From positions 1-64,000 of the forward strand of contig JAZKYY010000011.1 of the NCBI GenBank assembly GCA_045612365.1: DNA of 64,000 nucleotides, written 5' to 3'. The notes below the pieces were generated by a model. That model did no database searches. It was not told the DNA's origin and saw nothing but the letters and a program-made list of their open reading frames with translations. Of this stretch, positions 53,535-62,914 are shown one piece after another. This stretch comes from RGIG9608 sp045612365. GTDB lineage: Bacteria; Bacteroidota; Bacteroidia; Bacteroidales; Paludibacteraceae. The position numbers were made by a program, and so were the translations under genes. Every line of letters starts with the position of its first letter. The stretch's first letter is position 1.

Positions 53535-54648
53535 ATGACAACACAAGAACAGATTAAAGCAGCATCCGAACGCGTAGATGCGCTGAGGAGGTATCTTTGA
53601 CATCGAGTCGAAGAAAATAGCACTCGAAGAAGAAGAATTGCGTACGCAGTCGCCCGACTTCTGGAACGATGCCAAAGCGGCCGAAGAGCAGATGAAAAAA
53701 GTCCGCTCGCTCAAGTATTGGATAAATGGCTATGCCGAGGTGGCTTCGGCTACTGAAGAGGCAGCATTGGCCTATGAGTTTTACAAAGAAGAAGCTGCTA
53801 CGGAGCAAGAGGTAGATGCGGCCTACACTAAAGCCATCGCCCTCATCGAAGAACTGGAGCTTCGCAATATGCTCCGCAAAGAGGAGGACAAAATGGGCGC
53901 GGTGATAAAAATAGTGGCAGGCGCAGGTGGAACGGAGGCGCAGGACTGGGCAGAGATGCTCATGCGTATGTATATGCGTTATTGCGAAAAACAAGGTTAT
54001 AAAGTAGAAATCTCGAACATACTCGATGGTGACGAAGCGGGTATCAAGTCGGTAACTTTTCAAGTGCAAGGCGATTATGCTTACGGCTTTTTGAAAAGTG
54101 AAAACGGAGTGCATCGTCTCGTGCGCGTATCACCCTACAATGCTCAAGGCAAGCGAATGACGTCGTTTTCGTCGGTGTTCGTAACGCCATTGGTCGATGA
54201 TACGATTGAGATTGAAATCGTACAAGCGAACATTTCGTGGGATACGTTCCGTTCGTCGGGTGCCGGTGGTCAGAACGTAAACAAAGTGGAGTCGGGCGTG
54301 CGTTTGCACTATACGTTCCGCAATCCGGTGACCGAGCAAATGGACGAAATTGTGATTGAAAACACCGAAAGTCGCGACCAACCTAAAAACAAAGAAAATG
54401 CTTTGCGTTTGCTTCGTTCTCGACTCTACGAATTGGAACTCGAGAAACGTAATGCCGAAACTGTAAAGATTGAAGCCGGCAAAAAGAAAATAGAGTGGGG
54501 TTCGCAGATTCGTTCGTACGTGTTCGACGACCGTCGGGTGAAGGACCATCGCACCGACCATCAAACCTCCAACGTGGCGGCAGTGATGGATGGCGACATC
54601 GATGGATTTATTAAAGCTTATTTAATGGAATTTGGCGGAGAGGAGTAA
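53535..54648 (+). CDS. prfB: Peptide chain release factor 2 with programmed +1 frameshift
   Basis: The ATG at 53535 opens a 21-codon frame ending in TGA at 53598-53600; the remainder (from GAC at 53599) is in the +1 frame. The shift site is AGG-AGG-TAT-CTT-TGA-C, the standard RF2 autoregulatory site with an internal Shine-Dalgarno-like AGGAGG (53586-53591). The product is about 370 residues: helical N-terminal domain, GGTEAQDW, and the catalytic GGQ in SGAGGQNVNK. RF2 reads UGA and UAA; low RF2 promotes the shift. Codons here are GC-richer than average. Confidence 0.96.
53586..53601 (+). promoter_or_regulatory. RF2 frameshift signal
   Basis: AGGAGG three bases upstream of CTTTGAC: SD-like element, slippery CTT and in-frame TGA stop. 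Confidence 0.95.
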
Positions 54649-54699
54649 AAACCTTTTCGTGTTTGTAATTTGTTTATATAAAAAGGAGAAAAAAAGAAT

Positions 54700-55302
54700 A
54701 TGTTTTCAGGAATTGTAGAATCAGCAGCAATTGTAACTCGTTTGGAAAAAGATAAAGACAATTTGCACATTACGCTAAAATGCCCTTTTACCAATGAATT
54801 GAAAATAGACCAAAGTGTGGCTCACAATGGCGTTTGCCTAACGGTAGTGAATATCGAGGGCGAAGAGTACACAGTAACGGCTATAAAAGAAACGCTCGAC
54901 AAGTCGAACCTCGGATTGTTAAACGTTGGAAGCAAAGTGAATATCGAACGCAGTATGAAGATTGATGGTCGTTTGGATGGACACATTGTGCAAGGACATG
55001 TTGATCAAACAGCAGTATGCCAATCAGTAGAAGAAAATAACGGAAGTTGGTACTATACGTTTCGTTATGAAATAGATGAAGCGCAAAAACGCAAAGGTTA
55101 TACTACGGTGGAAAAAGGTTCTGTTACGGTGAATGGTGTGAGCTTGACAGTGTGTGATTCAAAGGATAATGAATTCTCGGTTGCAATAATTCCTTACACT
55201 TACGAGCATACCAATTTTCATACGATAGAAAAAGGTACTGTGGTAAATCTGGAATTTGATATCATTGGCAAATATCTTTGCAAATTGATGAATATTGCTT
55301 AA
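54700..55302 (+). CDS. ribE: Riboflavin synthase alpha chain
   Basis: A 200-residue protein with two lumazine-binding repeats: MFSGIVESA opens the first, GHIVQGHVD the second. SVAHNGVCLTV and SVTVNGVSLTV are the paired substrate loops. It makes riboflavin from dimethyl-ribityl-lumazine. The next gene begins 4 bases later. Confidence 0.96.
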   Translation: MFSGIVESAAIVTRLEKDKDNLHITLKCPFTNELKIDQSVAHNGVCLTVVNIEGEEYTVTAIKETLDKSNLGLLNVGSKVNIERSMKIDGRLDGHIVQGHVDQTAVCQSVEENNGSWYYTFRYEIDEAQKRKGYTTVEKGSVTVNGVSLTVCDSKDNEFSVAIIPYTYEHTNFHTIEKGTVVNLEFDIIGKYLCKLMNIA

Positions 55303-55306
55303 AGAA

Positions 55307-56224
55307 ATGTACCGAGAGTCGGTTAAAATCTTGTTAGTGTTGTGCAGCATTGTGTTTGTACAACATTTTTCATTTGCTCAAACTTCATTAAATAAACCAA
55401 ATTTGGGTGAGCCAAGTAAAATTGCTCCTTTCTATTTTGGTCCAAACGCATTTCCTGTTCCCGACATGTTGGATGGGGAGGTTTCCGGAAAGTTGTTGGT
55501 TGAATTAGGTGGCGATTATTATGTTGGGTTTGCTAAGGATTGGACGGCCGATGTTTTTGCAAAATTATCGGTCCCACTTTTTACGGAAAGAGCAAGACTC
55601 ACAGTTTGGATGCCTTTTGTGGAATTTTATGGATATACGGCAGAGAGAAAACGTCAATGTCGATTGAGTGATTCTATTCCGTCAAAGGGTCATGATTCTG
55701 GAGATGTTTACGTTGCAACTGAAATTTATTTGCTTAAAGAGAAAACTCTTTGTCCAGCATTAGCAATTAGAGCAGCTTTGAAAGCAGCATCGTCCGACAA
55801 GGGTTTTTATAGCGCAAGGAATTATGACTGTCCGGGTTATTTTTTTGATGCAACGCTTGCGAAATCAATTAAATTCAAAAATAATTTTTTTGAAGAATTG
55901 AGGTTTGTGGGTAGTACGGGTTTTCTTTGTTGGCAAACCGACAATGGACGTCAGAACGATGCTGTGATGTATGGCTTGCAGATGAAGTTGCAAATGAAAT
56001 ATCTTACCATTCAAGAAACATGGAGTGGATATGTGGGTTGGGAGAAAGATGGAGACCGACCAATGACGCTAAAAACTAATGTGGTTGGTCGTGTCGGAAA
56101 TTTTGAACCATTTTTCTCTTATCAATATGGGCTAAAGGATTATCCTTTCCATCAGTTCCGTTTAGGACTGACTTATAAAATAGATGTGCTAAATAGAGCA
56201 AAAAAGAAAAATAAGGGTCAGTAA
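55307..56224 (+). CDS. Putative outer-membrane beta-barrel protein
   Basis: Start placed at ATG 55307 (MYRESVKILLVL), four bases after ribE; the longer in-frame form would overlap ribE. 305 residues; signal peptide to about residue 25 (SFAQ). The rest alternates aromatic strands (ARLTVWMPFVEFYGY, QFRLGLTYKI) and resembles a 12- to 14-strand barrel. No family named. Its 3' end overlaps the convergent Gate-domain gene by seven bases. Confidence 0.65.
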   Translation: MYRESVKILLVLCSIVFVQHFSFAQTSLNKPNLGEPSKIAPFYFGPNAFPVPDMLDGEVSGKLLVELGGDYYVGFAKDWTADVFAKLSVPLFTERARLTVWMPFVEFYGYTAERKRQCRLSDSIPSKGHDSGDVYVATEIYLLKEKTLCPALAIRAALKAASSDKGFYSARNYDCPGYFFDATLAKSIKFKNNFFEELRFVGSTGFLCWQTDNGRQNDAVMYGLQMKLQMKYLTIQETWSGYVGWEKDGDRPMTLKTNVVGRVGNFEPFFSYQYGLKDYPFHQFRLGLTYKIDVLNRAKKKNKGQ

Positions 56225-57192
56225 TTAGAAACTTTTAGTTTGCTTTCTTTTTCTTTGAAAAAATAATAAGCTCTAAAAATCCATACGATAATGAGTGACA
56301 TTATCCATCGAGAGAACAAAACAATCCACCACACAGCCCCAACTGTTACTACGATACTTAAATCTTCAATATTGCTGTGAGAAATGCCAATGTGTGCGTT
56401 AAGTAAATCGATGTCCCTTTTTGTAAGATTGCTTTTTTGAGCTTCTTCTACCATAATGGAAGCACCATAGGAAAGTCCTACAATGTTGGCAATTATCCAT
56501 AAAAAGGAGTTTTCTTTTGAAAGTCCAAAAATGTTCATTAGTGGGCGTGCAGCGTTAGAAATGTATTTTAAGATTCCAAATTCTCGCAAAACGCCATGCA
56601 AGATGTTAAGCGAGAGAATAATTGTTACCATTTTTCCCATTAGTAGAGAAATCATTTTTAGCCAATCAAGAAAAAGAGGCATAAAAGCTCCCTGAATTTT
56701 GAAAAAAGGTAGTTGGCTCAACTCAACCGTTGTTGTAGATGCGAAATCAGGCCTATTTGGTAAAATTAAATTGAGCAAAATTCCCAAAACAAAAGATGAA
56801 ATGGTGCGTACTATAATCACCATTGCAAGCGACGAACCGGTTTTCTTTTGAATAGCCGATTCGATAGGTATGGCATGAGCCGCCAATGTCATTGCACCGA
56901 TGATGGTTACAGCGCGAATTGAGATATCAATAGTTGAAACAACAGCAACGCATGCATATACATTTATAAAGTAACCGCTAATGAACGCGAAAGCGGCATC
57001 TCCGGGTAGCCCAAAAAGTTGGAACACGGGAGCAATGGCGGTTGAAAGCCAAATAAGAATGCCGGAATATTTAAGTAAAAAAATCGCAAAAGAAACAGCA
57101 ACGGTAATTCTCACCATCCACCATGCTGTATGTAATGCTGATGGTGTAGCTGATTTAGCTGCATTATAAAAGCGTATCCAAAAGTTTTGCAT
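56218..57192 (-). CDS. Nucleoside-recognition (Gate) domain membrane protein
   Basis: A 324-residue protein with about eight membrane helices and two Gate domains (ISGYFINVYACVAV, about 70; LWIIANIVGLSYGASIM, about 240). Relatives include the spore maturation proteins SpmA/B and the gate region of nucleoside transporters. Transport role inferred; substrate unknown. Confidence 0.82.
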   Translation of the reverse strand: MQNFWIRFYNAAKSATPSALHTAWWMVRITVAVSFAIFLLKYSGILIWLSTAIAPVFQLFGLPGDAAFAFISGYFINVYACVAVVSTIDISIRAVTIIGAMTLAAHAIPIESAIQKKTGSSLAMVIIVRTISSFVLGILLNLILPNRPDFASTTTVELSQLPFFKIQGAFMPLFLDWLKMISLLMGKMVTIILSLNILHGVLREFGILKYISNAARPLMNIFGLSKENSFLWIIANIVGLSYGASIMVEEAQKSNLTKRDIDLLNAHIGISHSNIEDLSIVVTVGAVWWIVLFSRWIMSLIIVWIFRAYYFFKEKESKLKVSNY

Positions 57193-57307
57193 TTTTAATC
57201 TCTAAAAAAACTTTGCAAAATTAGTAAATAGTTAAGTAAGAACAATGTGTTTCTGAGTTGGTAAAAGGAGAAAGGTTTTCTCTTCTTTTTTTACTCAATA
57301 ACTATTA

Positions 57308-57338
57308 TTGTTAACTCATTTTCTTTTTACTATTTTTG
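57308..57338 (+). promoter_or_regulatory. Promoter of the PRiA4-like/miaA/lysE operon
   Basis: TTG (57308-57310), 20-base spacer, TATTTTTG (57331-57338), 35 bases before the ATG. Confidence 0.65.
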
Positions 57339-57372
57339 CCTTGAAATATTACATTTTTTAAGCAAAATAAAT

Positions 57373-57909
57373 ATGGTTTATAAGTTTGTTTTCTTTTCCG
57401 ATGAAGTAGATAACTTTTATCGTGAAATAAAAATTGATGCAGATGCTACGTTTTTTCAGTTGCATGAAGCAATTTTGGATTCGGTAGAATTTTCAAAAGA
57501 TCAAATAACATCTTTCTTTTTGTGTACCGATCAGTGGGAGAAAGAACAAGAAATCACGTTGTTTGAAATGGATTCGGGGTCGGAATATGACAATTATGTG
57601 ATGGAAAACACTGTTTTGCGCGATTTTGTTACAGAGGAAAAACAACGAATGATTTACGTTTTCGACAATATTTCAGATAGGGCGTTTTTTATGGAACTGA
57701 AAGAAATTATTCTTGGCTCGAATTTGTCGGAAGCAGTTTGTTCTTTAAAAAAAGGAATACCTCCAAAACAGATTGTTGATATAGATTCGTTTATTCCTTC
57801 GGATACGTCAATTTTATCGGATGATGATTTCTATGGCACGGACGGATATAATGATGACGATCTTAGTGAAGGTTTTGGTGACATGGATTTCGAAGAATCT
57901 TCTTATTAA
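57373..57909 (+). CDS. PRiA4_ORF3-like protein
   Basis: A 178-residue acidic protein. The N-terminal MVYKFVFFSDEVDNFYREIKID--ATFFQLHEAIL matches the plasmid pRiA4b ORF3-like family, usually about 180 residues; the C-terminus is highly acidic (SDDDFYGTDGYNDDD). Function unknown. It is 6 bases upstream of miaA, an arrangement that suggests co-transcription. Confidence 0.8.
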   Translation: MVYKFVFFSDEVDNFYREIKIDADATFFQLHEAILDSVEFSKDQITSFFLCTDQWEKEQEITLFEMDSGSEYDNYVMENTVLRDFVTEEKQRMIYVFDNISDRAFFMELKEIILGSNLSEAVCSLKKGIPPKQIVDIDSFIPSDTSILSDDDFYGTDGYNDDDLSEGFGDMDFEESSY

Positions 57910-57915
57910 CTATCA

Positions 57916-58824
57916 ATGAAAAAAACGTTAGTTGTTCTACTTGGTCCTACGGGAATCGGAAAAACGTCAACAAGCATTCGTTTGGCACAAAACTTTGGCA
58001 CGTCGATAATTTCTGCTGATTCGCGTCAGGTTTTTAAGGAAATGAAAATAGGGACGGCAGCTCCAGATGATGAACAACTAAAAGCGGTTCCACATTATTT
58101 TATTGCGAATAAATCAATTTTCGATCGTTATAGTTCTGGTCAGTATGAATTGGATGTAATTGATTTGTTGCAGGAATTGCATAAAACGAAGGATGTGGTT
58201 CTTTTGGTTGGAGGGTCGATGCTTTATGTTGATGCAGTGTGTAAAGGCATAGATGATTTACCAACGATAGATGATTCAGTTCGTAGTAATTTGCTGAGAA
58301 TTTATGAAGATCGAGGAATTGAATATTTGCGTTCTCAGTTGAAACTTTTGGATCCAGATTATTATAAACAAGTGGATTTGAAAAATGCCAAGCGAATTTT
58401 GCATGCGTTGGAAATTTGTTATATGACGCAAAAGCCTTATTCTTCTTTACGAACAAATCCGCAAAAAAAACGTCCGTTCAATATCATAAAGGTAGGACTG
58501 AATTGCGAGAGAGAAGAACTTTATAAACGTATAAATGATAGGGTCGACTTAATGCTGCAAATGGGTTTGGAGGATGAGACAAGGAGCTTGTACCAATATA
58601 GAAATCTAAATGCGCTGAATACGGTTGGCTACAAAGAGATATTTAAATATTTTGACGGAGAGTGGAATTTGGATTTTGCGGTAGAAATGATTAAACAAAA
58701 CAGTCGTCGTTATGCAAAGAAGCAACTTTCGTGGTTTATGAAAGATGAAAATGTGAAGTGGTTTCATCCTAATGATTTTGAATCAATTCAAAATTATATA
58801 AGAGAACAAATAGATAATGCTTGA
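57916..58824 (+). CDS. miaA: tRNA dimethylallyltransferase
   Basis: A 302-residue protein: P-loop LLGPTGIGKTSTSI (about 7-20), SADSRQVFKEM, and the C-terminal GLE-ET and KQNSRRYAKKQLSWF. It prenylates A37 of tRNAs that read UNN codons, using dimethylallyl-PP from the pathway that includes Dxr. Overlaps lysE by 8 bases. Confidence 0.95.
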   Translation: MKKTLVVLLGPTGIGKTSTSIRLAQNFGTSIISADSRQVFKEMKIGTAAPDDEQLKAVPHYFIANKSIFDRYSSGQYELDVIDLLQELHKTKDVVLLVGGSMLYVDAVCKGIDDLPTIDDSVRSNLLRIYEDRGIEYLRSQLKLLDPDYYKQVDLKNAKRILHALEICYMTQKPYSSLRTNPQKKRPFNIIKVGLNCEREELYKRINDRVDLMLQMGLEDETRSLYQYRNLNALNTVGYKEIFKYFDGEWNLDFAVEMIKQNSRRYAKKQLSWFMKDENVKWFHPNDFESIQNYIREQIDNA

Positions 58825-59446
58825 ATTTATTCTAAAAGGGATAATAATAGGAATATGTGTTTCGGCACCAGTTGGGCCGATAGGAGTCCTTTGTATTCAG
58901 CGTACGTTAATAAAAGGGAAAAAAGTTGGCATTATAACAGGTCTTGGAGCGACGTTTTCCGATTTGGTTTATGCCATGATTGCGGGTTTTAGTTTGGGTT
59001 TTATTTCTGATTTTATCACAAGGTATCAGTTTTGGATTCAGATAGTAGGAAGTGTAATTATAATGTTGTTTGGTTTTTACATTTTTAAGAGTAATCCTGT
59101 AAGAAGTCTTTCTTCGGCTCAAAAACAAGAATCTGGAGGTAGTTACTTTGCTGATTTCGCAACGTCATTTGCGCTTTGTATATCTAATCCTATGATTATG
59201 TTTATTTTTATAGGACTCTTCGCTCGTATGGGATTTTTTACTTCCGATGAACCATTGTATCAAAGTATTGTTGGAATTTTTTCTATTCTTCTTGGTGCTT
59301 TCTTGTGGTGGGTGACCCTAAACTCCTTAGTTGATCGATTTCGAAAAAAAATTAATGTTCGTGGATTGGGTTTGATTAATAAGTTAACTGGTACAATTAT
59401 TTGTGTAATAGGTTTGTTCGGTTTTTTAGTTTCTTTATTAAAGTAG
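58817..59446 (+). CDS. LysE-family exporter
   Basis: A 209-residue protein with six membrane helices; the N-terminal GICVSAPVGPIGVLCIQRTL is the LysE/RhtB signature. Amino-acid or metabolite efflux is inferred. Translationally coupled to miaA. Confidence 0.87.
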   Translation: MLEFILKGIIIGICVSAPVGPIGVLCIQRTLIKGKKVGIITGLGATFSDLVYAMIAGFSLGFISDFITRYQFWIQIVGSVIIMLFGFYIFKSNPVRSLSSAQKQESGGSYFADFATSFALCISNPMIMFIFIGLFARMGFFTSDEPLYQSIVGIFSILLGAFLWWVTLNSLVDRFRKKINVRGLGLINKLTGTIICVIGLFGFLVSLLK

Positions 59447-59640
59447 AATTAATCTTTTTTTTGTTAATTTTAAAAAAATTTAGAATTTAATGTTGTTGGA
59501 ATAAAAAAGAGTATTACCTTTACCGCCAATTATAAGGTAAAGTATGCTCACTTTTGAGGTGATTTTTATTTTGCTGATTTATAGTTTTTTATAGAAAAAG
59601 AAAAATAATTTTAGTAATAAAATAGATTTTAAGTTTGTTT

Positions 59641-62600
59641 ATGAAAAGAGAAGAACAGTCATTAAAAAGAGGATTCTCGCTAGGTTTGAGATCTTTAATG
59701 GTTGCATTGTTGCTCGGAATTTCGTTTAGTGCTTTTGCTCAAACGAAGGTAACTGGTGTGATTGTTGATGAATTTGATGAACCAATGATTGGGGCGAGTG
59801 TTAGAATTCAAGGAACATCGGTAGGTACCATTACGGACTTTGATGGAAATTTTGAATTGAATGTTACAAGTTCGAAAGATGTTTTGGAATTCTTTTACAT
59901 GGGTTACAAGACTCAAACTTCGGAAGTTGGTGGTCAAACTGCGTTTAGAATCAAATTGCAGCCAGACAACAAGGTTTTGGAAGAGGTCGTTGTGACAGCG
60001 ATGGGTATCGAACGTAAAGCAAAATCTTTGACTTATGCAACTCAGTCTGTTTCTGGAGCAGAGTTGACAAAAGCGAAAGATTCTCACATTGCAAACTCAT
60101 TGCAAGGAAAGATGGCCGGTTTGGTTATTACTCCAAACTCTTCTGGTGCTGGTGGTGGTGCTTCGAAGATTACTTTACGTGGTCAAACCTCTTTGTTAGG
60201 AAATAATGATGCGTTGATTGTAGTTGATGGTATTCCTATTTCAAATGGTGCATCTGGTCAATCTTCTGTTGGTGATGCAGTTTATAGTGGATCTCGTGAT
60301 GGTGGAGACCCTTTGTCAAACTACAATGCTGATGATATAGCGAACATTACTGTGTTGAAAGGTGCTAATGCTGCTGCTCTTTATGGCTCTAAGGCAAACA
60401 ATGGTGTTGTGTTGATTACAACAAAGAGCGGTCGTGAAGGTGCTGTTCGTGTTGATATTTCAAGTAATACAACATTTGAAACACCTCTAGTTTTACCTAA
60501 GTTCCAAAATACTTATGGTTCTGTTATTTCTGGCGATCGTGAATCTGGTTACGAAACTTCGGAATATAGCTGGAGTCATAAGAAACTTTCTGATTATACC
60601 AAAGAGGAAGTGGCTTTGTATAAGGCATATATCCCTTATTTTACAACTGAGCCAAGAGATAACTTGAAGGAGTATTTTAATTTGGGTATGAACTTTACGA
60701 ACACTGTTGCTATTAATGGTGGTTCGGAAAATGCGCGTTCTTATTTCTCTTATGGAAATACAACGGCAAATGGTATTATGGAAAACAATACCTTTAGTCG
60801 TCATAACTTGATGTTTAAGCAGAATTTTATTTTGTTTAACAAATATTTGAAGTTAGATTTCTCGGCAAACTACATTAATCAAAAAATGGAGAATGTTCCA
60901 ATGTCGGGAGAGGCTCGTAACCCGCTTTATTCTCTATATAAAGTTGGTCGTGATGTTGATATGCGCTATTTTAAGGCTAATTATAAACGAGTTGCTCAAA
61001 CAGCGGATGATATTACTCTTGGTTCTGTTCAATATAAGAGATTATTAGGACAAGATATTCAAAATTGGCCTTGGGCTGGAGAAAACTACAATAACCCATA
61101 TTGGTTGGCAGAAAAAACATATTCTTCTCGTAGTATTAATCGTTTGATTTTGAGTGGAACTGCTAACGTGAAGATTATTGATGGTTTGAATTTCCAACTT
61201 CGTTATAGTCGAGATCAAACTTTTGATAAGAATGAAGATCAACGTTATGCAACAATTCGTTTTAAGACAAAAGAATCTTCATCTAACTGGTTGTCTCAAT
61301 CACAAAGCGCAGAAACTTTTGCGGATGCTATCTTTACTTTTGCAAAAGAGGCTGGTCCTATAGATATTAATGCAACTGTTGGGGGTAGTTATAATAAATC
61401 TGAATGGTGGTCTTCAAATATGAGTAGCTCGGCCGATACTGCTGGTATGATTAACTATTTCTATTTCTCAGATCCAGGCGGGTACTTTAGAACAGGAAAC
61501 ATTGCAACTGGTCTATATGGTATCTATGGTACATCTTTGGGTGCTGGAGAAAGTTGGGGAGACGATTGGAATGCTGCAGTTTTTGGAACAGCTCAAGTAG
61601 GTCTTTGGGATAAAGCATTTGTTGATTTTAGTTATCGTCATGACTGGTCGAAGGCATTTAGTCAGTTTAAAGGTCAAACTTATACTGTGAAAGATGCTAA
61701 AGGAGAGGTTGTAAAAGATGCGAATGGAAATCCTGTAGTTAAAAATGCAAAAACTTCTTTTGGATATTGGTCTATTGGTGCAAACCTTTTGTTGAAGGAT
61801 TTGTTTAACATTACAAATAAAAAGATTAATATAATGAAGTTGCGTGCTTCTTATTCTGAGGTAGGTAACTCTATTCCTGCGACTTTGTATGGTTCGTATA
61901 CTTATAATGCTGTAACTGGTACTTATTCAGGACAAGCTTATTCGTTTGATAATCCTCAACCTGAAACTACTACATCTATAGAGGTAGGTTACGATATGGC
62001 TTTGTTTAATAATGCTTTTGATTTTGATATTACTTATTACTATAGTACAATGGTTAATCAGTTCTTGTCTGTTGGTACTGTTTCAGGAATGAGCAAACCT
62101 ATTAATACTGGTAAAATTCGTAATACAGGTATCGAGTTTACTGCAAATTATAATTGGAATATAACTAAAGATTTCTCTTGGAGAACTGGATTAAACTTCT
62201 CTTATAATGACAACTTGATTCTTTCTACTTATAATGATGGAACTGAGTATACTATGGGATGGGATATCGGTGGTTTCTTGATTAAGTTCAAACCTGGTGG
62301 TTCTTATGGTGACTTGTATGTTCGTGATTATGATAGAGATGAAAATGGATCAATCATAACTAGTTCTTTGGTTGGTGCAGGTGTGACTAAATATGCAGGT
62401 AACTCAATGGCTCCATTCTATTATGGTTGGAACAATACGTTTAACTATAAAGGTTTCTCATTCTACTTCTTGTTAGATGGTAAGATTGGAGGTAAAGTAA
62501 TTTCTTATACACAGGCTAAATTGGATGCTTGGGGTGTTTCAGAAGCTTCAGGAGTTGATCGTGATGGATTTATTGAACTCCCTGATGGACAGTTGATAGA

Positions 62601-62892
62601 TGTTGAAACATTCTACAAAAAGACTGGTAATGTACCTATGAGCAATTATGTATATGATGCTTCAAACTTACGTTTACGCGAACTTTCTGTTGGTTATACT
62701 TTCAAAGATTTGTTAGGAGCATCTAAAAACTTGAGTTTATCTTTTGTGGCAAGAAATTTATGCTTCTTATATAAATCTTGTCCAGTAGATCCTGATATTT
62801 CTGCTTCTACATCGAATGGTATGGGTGGTATTGATGTGTTTGCTATGCCAACTTCTAGAAGTTATGGTTTGAATATAAAAGTTACTTTTTAA
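59641..62892 (+). CDS. SusC/RagA-type TonB-linked outer-membrane protein
   Basis: Start at ATG 59641; a TTG two codons earlier is less likely. 1083 residues: long signal peptide (to about 33, SAFAQ), a carboxypeptidase-regulatory-like domain (VTGVIVDEFDEPMIGASV, about 36-110), a TonB-box/plug region (EEVVVTAMGIERK; LRGQTSLLGNNDALIVVDG), and a 22-strand barrel ending in KVTF. It imports oligosaccharides or peptides with its SusD partner, whose gene follows 22 bases later. A possible -7 box TACCTTTA lies at about 59515. Confidence 0.93.
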   Translation: MKREEQSLKRGFSLGLRSLMVALLLGISFSAFAQTKVTGVIVDEFDEPMIGASVRIQGTSVGTITDFDGNFELNVTSSKDVLEFFYMGYKTQTSEVGGQTAFRIKLQPDNKVLEEVVVTAMGIERKAKSLTYATQSVSGAELTKAKDSHIANSLQGKMAGLVITPNSSGAGGGASKITLRGQTSLLGNNDALIVVDGIPISNGASGQSSVGDAVYSGSRDGGDPLSNYNADDIANITVLKGANAAALYGSKANNGVVLITTKSGREGAVRVDISSNTTFETPLVLPKFQNTYGSVISGDRESGYETSEYSWSHKKLSDYTKEEVALYKAYIPYFTTEPRDNLKEYFNLGMNFTNTVAINGGSENARSYFSYGNTTANGIMENNTFSRHNLMFKQNFILFNKYLKLDFSANYINQKMENVPMSGEARNPLYSLYKVGRDVDMRYFKANYKRVAQTADDITLGSVQYKRLLGQDIQNWPWAGENYNNPYWLAEKTYSSRSINRLILSGTANVKIIDGLNFQLRYSRDQTFDKNEDQRYATIRFKTKESSSNWLSQSQSAETFADAIFTFAKEAGPIDINATVGGSYNKSEWWSSNMSSSADTAGMINYFYFSDPGGYFRTGNIATGLYGIYGTSLGAGESWGDDWNAAVFGTAQVGLWDKAFVDFSYRHDWSKAFSQFKGQTYTVKDAKGEVVKDANGNPVVKNAKTSFGYWSIGANLLLKDLFNITNKKINIMKLRASYSEVGNSIPATLYGSYTYNAVTGTYSGQAYSFDNPQPETTTSIEVGYDMALFNNAFDFDITYYYSTMVNQFLSVGTVSGMSKPINTGKIRNTGIEFTANYNWNITKDFSWRTGLNFSYNDNLILSTYNDGTEYTMGWDIGGFLIKFKPGGSYGDLYVRDYDRDENGSIITSSLVGAGVTKYAGNSMAPFYYGWNNTFNYKGFSFYFLLDGKIGGKVISYTQAKLDAWGVSEASGVDRDGFIELPDGQLIDVETFYKKTGNVPMSNYVYDASNLRLRELSVGYTFKDLLGASKNLSLSFVARNLCFLYKSCPVDPDISASTSNGMGGIDVFAMPTSRSYGLNIKVTF

Positions 62893-62914
62893 CGATATTT
62901 AATTAGAACGAGAA

